Below are positions 60,601 to 64,000 of a stretch of DNA of 64,000 nt, in pieces. The position numbers and the translations under genes are program-made. The stretch is from RUG12461 sp045657665 (GTDB lineage: Bacteria > Bacillota > Clostridia > Lachnospirales > Lachnospiraceae): NCBI GenBank assembly GCA_045657665.1, contig JAZOTN010000038.1, positions 62,001-126,000 of the forward strand, given 5' to 3'. The notes beneath the pieces are model-generated. The model worked only from the letters and a program-made list of their open reading frames with translations, had not been told where the DNA came from and ran no database searches. Position 1 is the first letter of the stretch. Each line of letters starts with the position of its first letter.

Positions 60601-60903
60601 ATGGCTTCATTAATTGAAACACCAAAAATCAGTGAAATATTAAGGGAAGAGTTTATGGACCCGATGGAGTTATCGGCGTACAGGCTGGCGCAGGAAATTC
60701 ATGTGCCGGTATCCCGTATTCAGGATATTTTGCACGATAGGAGAAAGATTACGCCAGATACATCTCTTCGGTTGGCAAGGTTTTTCGAGGTGAGTGACAG
60801 ATATTTTCTGAATATGCAAAATGATATTGATCTAAGAGAACTGAAGCAGACGATGCATACGGATCTGCAGGCAATACAGCCTTGCCGTGCAGTCGTGATG
60901 TAA
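60601..60903 (+). CDS. higA: HigA antitoxin 1
   Basis: 100 residues; ATG at 60601 with GGGAGG upstream. HTH region: SEILREEFMDPMELSAYRLAQEIHVPVSRIQDILHDRRKITPDTSLRLARFF, then WxNMQ-like YFLNMQNDIDLRELKQ. It binds and neutralises the toxin and represses the module. Confidence 0.94.
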   Translation: MASLIETPKISEILREEFMDPMELSAYRLAQEIHVPVSRIQDILHDRRKITPDTSLRLARFFEVSDRYFLNMQNDIDLRELKQTMHTDLQAIQPCRAVVM

Positions 60904-60939
60904 ACAATTGGCGGAGACTATGAGGATAGTTACGGAGCC

Positions 60940-61371
60940 GTGAAAGTTCGGCTGAACCTTGTTTCAGATGACGGGAGCTATATTGATGTTTCGGATGAAA
61001 CGATATTGATGCAGTCTGTCGTTACCGAACAGAATGTGGATCCGGATTCGGAAATGAAGTACACATTCGATAAAGATAGTGAAGGAAATGAATATACAAG
61101 TCTCGTAAACAGTCAGACATACGAATCTATTACCCTTTCTGTTGAATCACTGACAGGAGGCCCGGTTGTCTCGAAAAAGGAATCTGAGCCGGAATCAGAG
61201 GGAAAGAACGCTGATCAGGAAGAGGCGCCGGCTAAGAGTGAAGAGGCTGAGTCAAAAACGGAGAGCGGCAGCGGATCATCAGTCGGGTGCAGAACTCATT
61301 CAGTAAGAGAACGTCATCCCTCTTTTGCATCAGCTAAAGGGAAAGGAACAACATTACAGGGCTCGTTCTGA
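60940..61371 (+). pseudogene. Fragment of a Ser/Glu-rich protein
   Basis: Open frame from a GTG without a good ribosome binding site. The first 80 residues look coding (VRLNLVSDDGSYIDVSDETI...YTFDKDSEGNEYTSLVNSQTYESITLSV), followed by an acidic Ser/Glu linker, and the end lies antisense to higA 2. It resembles part of an extracytoplasmic domain whose signal peptide and membrane part are missing. A decayed gene is the best reading. Confidence 0.35.
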
Positions 61372-61610
61372 TATGCTTTCCATAAAGTCAGTTTCTGTTG
61401 CATATTCATCCAGCTTTGAGCAGAAGTATTAGTGGCTTTACTGATTCTCAAAGCCATTTCCGGGCTGAGCGATGCCTTTTCGTTAATGAACTCTGATAAT
61501 GCTTTCCTGCTTATGCCAAGCATTTTAGCCGCATCAGTGACAGTCAGATTTAATGGTTTCATTACATCTTCCAGAAATACAACTCCGGGATGAGTTGGTT
61601 TTCTTTTCAT
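61314..61610 (-). CDS. higA: HigA antitoxin 2
   Basis: 98 residues from the ATG at 61610 (AGGAGG 7-12 nt upstream). MKRKPTHPGVVFLEDVMKPLNLTVTDAAKMLGISRKALSEFINEKASLSPEMALRISKA and SAQSWMNMQQKLTLW are typical of HigA (VapI-type) antitoxins. Different in sequence from HigA 1 and on the opposite strand. Confidence 0.95.
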   Translation of the reverse strand: MKRKPTHPGVVFLEDVMKPLNLTVTDAAKMLGISRKALSEFINEKASLSPEMALRISKATNTSAQSWMNMQQKLTLWKAYQNEPCNVVPFPLADAKEG

Positions 61611-61624
61611 GATAATTCCTCCTA

Positions 61625-61903
61625 TCAATGATAGTCCAAATAGTCGACAAGATATGCATCTTGTCCTTCAAAATAAAATGTTACCCGCCAATTTCCGTTA
61701 ACTGTAACAGACCAGATATCTTCCTTGTCTCCTTTTAGAGGGTGAAGCCTATATCCCGGCAAGTTCATATCCTGTGGGCATGCACATGCATCCAAACGGT
61801 CAAGAATTCTCTCAAGCTTTGGGGCATGTCCCGGCTGTATTCCTTTTTTTGAGCCAGTTTCAAAAAAATCTTTTAGACCCTTATGCGAAAATGATTTAAT
61901 CAC
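61625..61903 (-). CDS. higB: HigB toxin 2
   Basis: 92 residues from the GTG at 61903. MIKSFSHKGLKDFFETGSKKGIQPGHAPKLERILDRLDA...MNLPGYRLHPLKGDKEDIWSVTVNGNWRVTFYFE matches the classical HigB family fully. Toxin gene first, antitoxin 14 nt downstream. Confidence 0.95.
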   Translation of the reverse strand: MIKSFSHKGLKDFFETGSKKGIQPGHAPKLERILDRLDACACPQDMNLPGYRLHPLKGDKEDIWSVTVNGNWRVTFYFEGQDAYLVDYLDYH

Positions 61904-61909
61904 ATCAAA

Positions 61910-61938
61910 ATTATAACCTGTAACGTGTCAGGGGTCAA
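61910..61938 (-). promoter_or_regulatory. Promoter of higBA module 2
   Basis: On the minus strand TTGACC (61933-61938), 17 nt, perfect TATAAT (61910-61915). Six nt then lead to the GTG start codon at 61903, so the transcript should be leaderless. Confidence 0.7.
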
Positions 61939-62040
61939 GCCATAGGGTATACAGCGACTTGTATTTTTTTCTTCAGAAGTGGGAAAATGCAGAAGTTGAG
62001 AGTTCACATTACGGTGCAAAATTTCTCCTACGCATTGACA

Positions 62041-62071
62041 TTCTCCTAAATTTTGATGCAATTCAGGAGAA
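62041..62071 (+). promoter_or_regulatory. Inverted repeat covering the ribosome binding site of the 62084 gene
   Basis: TTCTCCT (62041-62047) pairs with AGGAGAA (62065-62071), the ribosome binding site of the next gene. A second TTCTCCT stands at 62023-62029 and could pair instead. Confidence 0.4.
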
Positions 62072-62083
62072 AAGGTTCTTCGC

Positions 62084-62437
62084 ATGGAAAGGCATACGAA
62101 AAACTGGGATGTGATTATAAGGCTTTGTATCGCCGGTCATTTTTCCCTTTTGGAAGTTAATCGCGCGTTGAAGCTATACGGATTGAGCGAACTGTACGCA
62201 AAGGAGCCGAGAGATGCTTGCATCATAGTTGCCCTCAATAATCGGATCTACGATCTTGGACAGATTGATGATATACTAACGGAGCACGGATTAACAAAAA
62301 CACCTCAGAGAAAGAATAGATTACATAAAGTGATTTCCTCCACCATTTTGGTGGGGGTCTTTTATCGGCTCGTTTTCAGAATAGGTAGTGGATCCTTAGA
62401 AATTGCTCAGTGCAAGACCCATTACGAAGATAACTGA
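62084..62437 (+). CDS. Small conserved protein (paralogue of the 55061 gene), 3' end probably read-through
   Basis: The first 80 residues are coherent: WDVIIRLCIAGHFSLLEVNRALKLYGLSELYAKEPRDACIIVALNNRIYDLGQIDDILTEHGL. They share LYAK-x2-RDA-x-I and the following pattern with the protein at 55061. After about residue 82 the frame runs through a terminator hairpin (62340-62363), so the original stop was probably near TKTPQRKN. AGGAGAA 12-18 nt upstream. Confidence 0.55.
   Translation: MERHTKNWDVIIRLCIAGHFSLLEVNRALKLYGLSELYAKEPRDACIIVALNNRIYDLGQIDDILTEHGLTKTPQRKNRLHKVISSTILVGVFYRLVFRIGSGSLEIAQCKTHYEDN
62340..62363 (+). terminator. Terminator hairpin
   Basis: Stem CCACCA / TGGTGG with a TTT loop, followed by GGGTCTTTTAT; inside the nominal 3' end of the 62084 frame. 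Confidence 0.55.
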
Positions 62438-62489
62438 TAAGGAAAGTGCTGAATCCGTCATCTCGTTACAACCAGCCTTGCCTGTCAGC

Positions 62490-62518
62490 TTGACATACAT
62501 ACTGGAAACAGGCATATT
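62490..62518 (+). promoter_or_regulatory. Promoter of the aldo/keto reductase gene
   Basis: TTGACA (62490-62495), 17 nt, CATATT (62513-62518), 30 nt before the ATG. Confidence 0.65.
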
Positions 62519-62548
62519 GTTACTATATCAAGACAGGAGGGTCGTGTT

Positions 62549-63463
62549 ATGGTAAAACGCAATTTGGGAAAAACAGGCTTTCAGGTGTCGGCAATCGGAT
62601 TTGGAGGAGTGGTATCCTCACAGCATTTTGACAAGGCAGTGATGCCGGGAGACGGGCAGAAACAGTCGGATCAGGCGGTGGCCTGGGCGATCGAGCATGA
62701 GATCAATTACTTTGATGTTGCTCCGGGGTACGGAGATGCGCAGCTTCTTATGGGAAATTCCCTGAAGCCATGGCGCAGCAGCGTTTATGTCGCGTGCAAA
62801 ACCGCGCAGCGCAGAAGGAAGGAAGCGGAGCAGGAAATGGCGGAGTCTCTAAAACTGCTCCACATAGATTACTTTGATGTCTATCAGCTCCACGGACTGA
62901 CAACCATGGAGGAACTGGAAACCTGCTTCGGTTCCGGCGGAACCATGGAACTTCTTGAGAGGATGAAGGAACAGGGAGATGCGAGGAAGATCGGCTTTAC
63001 GGCGCATAGTGAGCCTGTCGCGCTCCGGGCGCTGGAGCTTTATGATTTTGATACGGTGATGTTTCCGATCAACTGGCACATGAATATGGCTCACGGGATG
63101 GGGAGCCGGATCGCAAAGACCGTAAAGGAAAAAGGGATCGGACTTCTTGCGATCAAGTCAATGGTGGAAAAGGCTTGGGAGGAAGAAGAGCGTTATCAGT
63201 CCATTTATCCGAAATCCTGGTGTAAGCCGTTTTACCTCGGCCGTGATGAAGAGCTTCTGCTCGCGGCGATGAAATACACCCTGTCCTTTGGTGCGGATGT
63301 TCTTGTACCGCCGGGAAACTTTGATCATTTTCGGTTTGCGGTAGATCATATCGATGAAGTGATCCAAAACCCGCTTACGGATGAGGATGTGGCGCTCCTT
63401 AAAAACCACCTTCCTCAGGTCACCAATGATCCTTTTTATGATGAGGAGTGCTACATGGACTAA
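62549..63463 (+). CDS. Aldo/keto reductase
   Basis: 304 residues, full length. MVKRNLGKTGFQVSAIGFGG start, catalytic residues visible as D/Y in NYFDVAPGYGDAQ, K in VYVACKTAQRR and H in VYQLHGLTT. NADPH-type oxidoreductase of the AKR superfamily; substrate unknown. ACAGGAGGG upstream. Confidence 0.93.
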   Translation: MVKRNLGKTGFQVSAIGFGGVVSSQHFDKAVMPGDGQKQSDQAVAWAIEHEINYFDVAPGYGDAQLLMGNSLKPWRSSVYVACKTAQRRRKEAEQEMAESLKLLHIDYFDVYQLHGLTTMEELETCFGSGGTMELLERMKEQGDARKIGFTAHSEPVALRALELYDFDTVMFPINWHMNMAHGMGSRIAKTVKEKGIGLLAIKSMVEKAWEEEERYQSIYPKSWCKPFYLGRDEELLLAAMKYTLSFGADVLVPPGNFDHFRFAVDHIDEVIQNPLTDEDVALLKNHLPQVTNDPFYDEECYMD

Positions 63464-63506
63464 AAACTGATATGAAATAATTATTTGGAGAGAGAAGAAA
63501 AAGGAC

Positions 63507-64000
63507 ATGGAATCATTTACGAAAACGATTGAGAGCGTTAATTCGGCGGTCAACGGATTTGTTTGGGGACTGCCAATGCTTATTCTGCTGGTGGGAACCG
63601 GGATACTGATGACAATCCTGACAAAGGTGTTCCAGGTTACTCACTTTAAATACTGGGTTAAACACACCATCGGCGGAATCTTCTCGGACAAAAAAGTGAC
63701 CGCCCACACAGGGAAGAGCGATAAACAGATATCGCAGTTCCAGAGCCTTTGCACTGCGCTGGCCGCCACGATAGGAACAGGAAACATCGCGGGTGTCGCA
63801 GCGGCGATTGCTTCCGGAGGCCCGGGCGCGGTATTCTGGATGTGGATCGTGGCATTTTTCGGGACAATGACGAATTATTCGGAGAATGTCCTGGGGATCT
63901 ACTTCAGAAAAAGAAATGAGAAAAACGAGTGGTCCGGAGGAGCCATGTACTATCTTCGTGACGGCCTCGGCGCGAAAAAAGGATGCAAAAAACTGGGAGC
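63507..64000 (+). CDS. Sodium:alanine symporter family protein, N-terminal part
   Basis: The first 164 residues before the window edge. Hydrophobic helices VNGFVWGLPMLILLVGTGILM and VFWMWIVAFFGTMTNYSEN, with the AGCS signature FQSLCTALAATIGTGNIAGVAAAIASGGPGAVFWMW. Inner-membrane uptake of alanine or glycine with sodium. Confidence 0.95.
   Translation, partial: MESFTKTIESVNSAVNGFVWGLPMLILLVGTGILMTILTKVFQVTHFKYWVKHTIGGIFSDKKVTAHTGKSDKQISQFQSLCTALAATIGTGNIAGVAAAIASGGPGAVFWMWIVAFFGTMTNYSENVLGIYFRKRNEKNEWSGGAMYYLRDGLGAKKGCKKLG

Noticed and set aside
1..64000. Prophage, insertion sequence, tRNA or rRNA
   Set aside because: No transposase, integrase, phage structural gene, or tRNA/rRNA sequence was recognised in the window.

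Overview
The window looks like a chromosomal segment of a Gram-positive anaerobe of the class Clostridia, most likely a Lachnospiraceae member. The evidence is the gene order rpmE - DUF1385 gene - prmC - prfA with a convergent rho, pyruvate phosphate dikinase, reverse rubrerythrin, many lipoproteins with TGC/GGC/ACG lipoboxes, strong GGAGG-type ribosome binding sites and many overlapping stop/start codons. No tRNA, rRNA, insertion sequence or prophage was recognised.

Positions 1-28,300 are an accessory (defence) region. It opens with a partial ATPase gene, gene fragments and small unknown genes. From 2.8 to 23.3 kb there is a large type III CRISPR-Cas locus of III-D-like make-up. In order it holds a small CRISPR accessory protein, two CARF-HEPN ribonuclease genes, cas6, an HD-less cas10, a csx10-like gene, a double Cas7-like gene, a csx19-like gene, a TIGR03986-like RAMP gene, an embedded vapBC pair, a 22-repeat array, a third CARF-HEPN gene, cas1, cas2, and a 935-residue reverse transcriptase fused to an archaeo-eukaryotic-type primase-polymerase. 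The expected logic is as follows: Cas6 makes crRNA, the Cas10 complex senses target RNA and makes cyclic oligoadenylate, and the CARF-HEPN proteins are the RNase effectors. Cas1, Cas2 and RT-PrimPol would form an adaptation module that may take up RNA-derived spacers.

Positions 23.4-28.3 kb hold a cluster of unknown genes: two lipoproteins with DxDxDG calcium-loop-like motifs, two soluble proteins resembling MotA/FliG flagellar domains outside any flagellar context, and several small proteins. Five copies of one promoter-like element lie at 1.4, 2.65, 23.35, 24.37 and 25.69 kb. Each is a small palindrome ending in GGTTACT, then exactly 22 nt, then a TATAAT-like -10 box. They precede the CRISPR operon and the unknown operons on both sides of it, which suggests one shared regulator.

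Positions 28.4-34.5 kb are core genes (translation termination, Rho) and a glycoside hydrolase family 5 lipoprotein. Positions 34.6-44.1 kb are a signalling cluster: tandem receiver protein, Hpt protein, two hybrid histidine kinases, a degenerate-GGDEF/EAL protein and a DUF3798 lipoprotein. Positions 44.1-49.8 kb hold a MoxR - DUF58 - transglutaminase operon and a Y-family polymerase with its small partner gene. Positions 49.9-57 kb hold rubrerythrin, a membrane protein, ppdK with an unusual tail, mscL with a zinc-ribbon tail, and a membrane Ser/Thr kinase. Positions 57-62.4 kb hold zinc-ribbon proteins and two HigBA-type toxin-antitoxin modules. The window ends with an aldo/keto reductase and a truncated sodium:alanine symporter.
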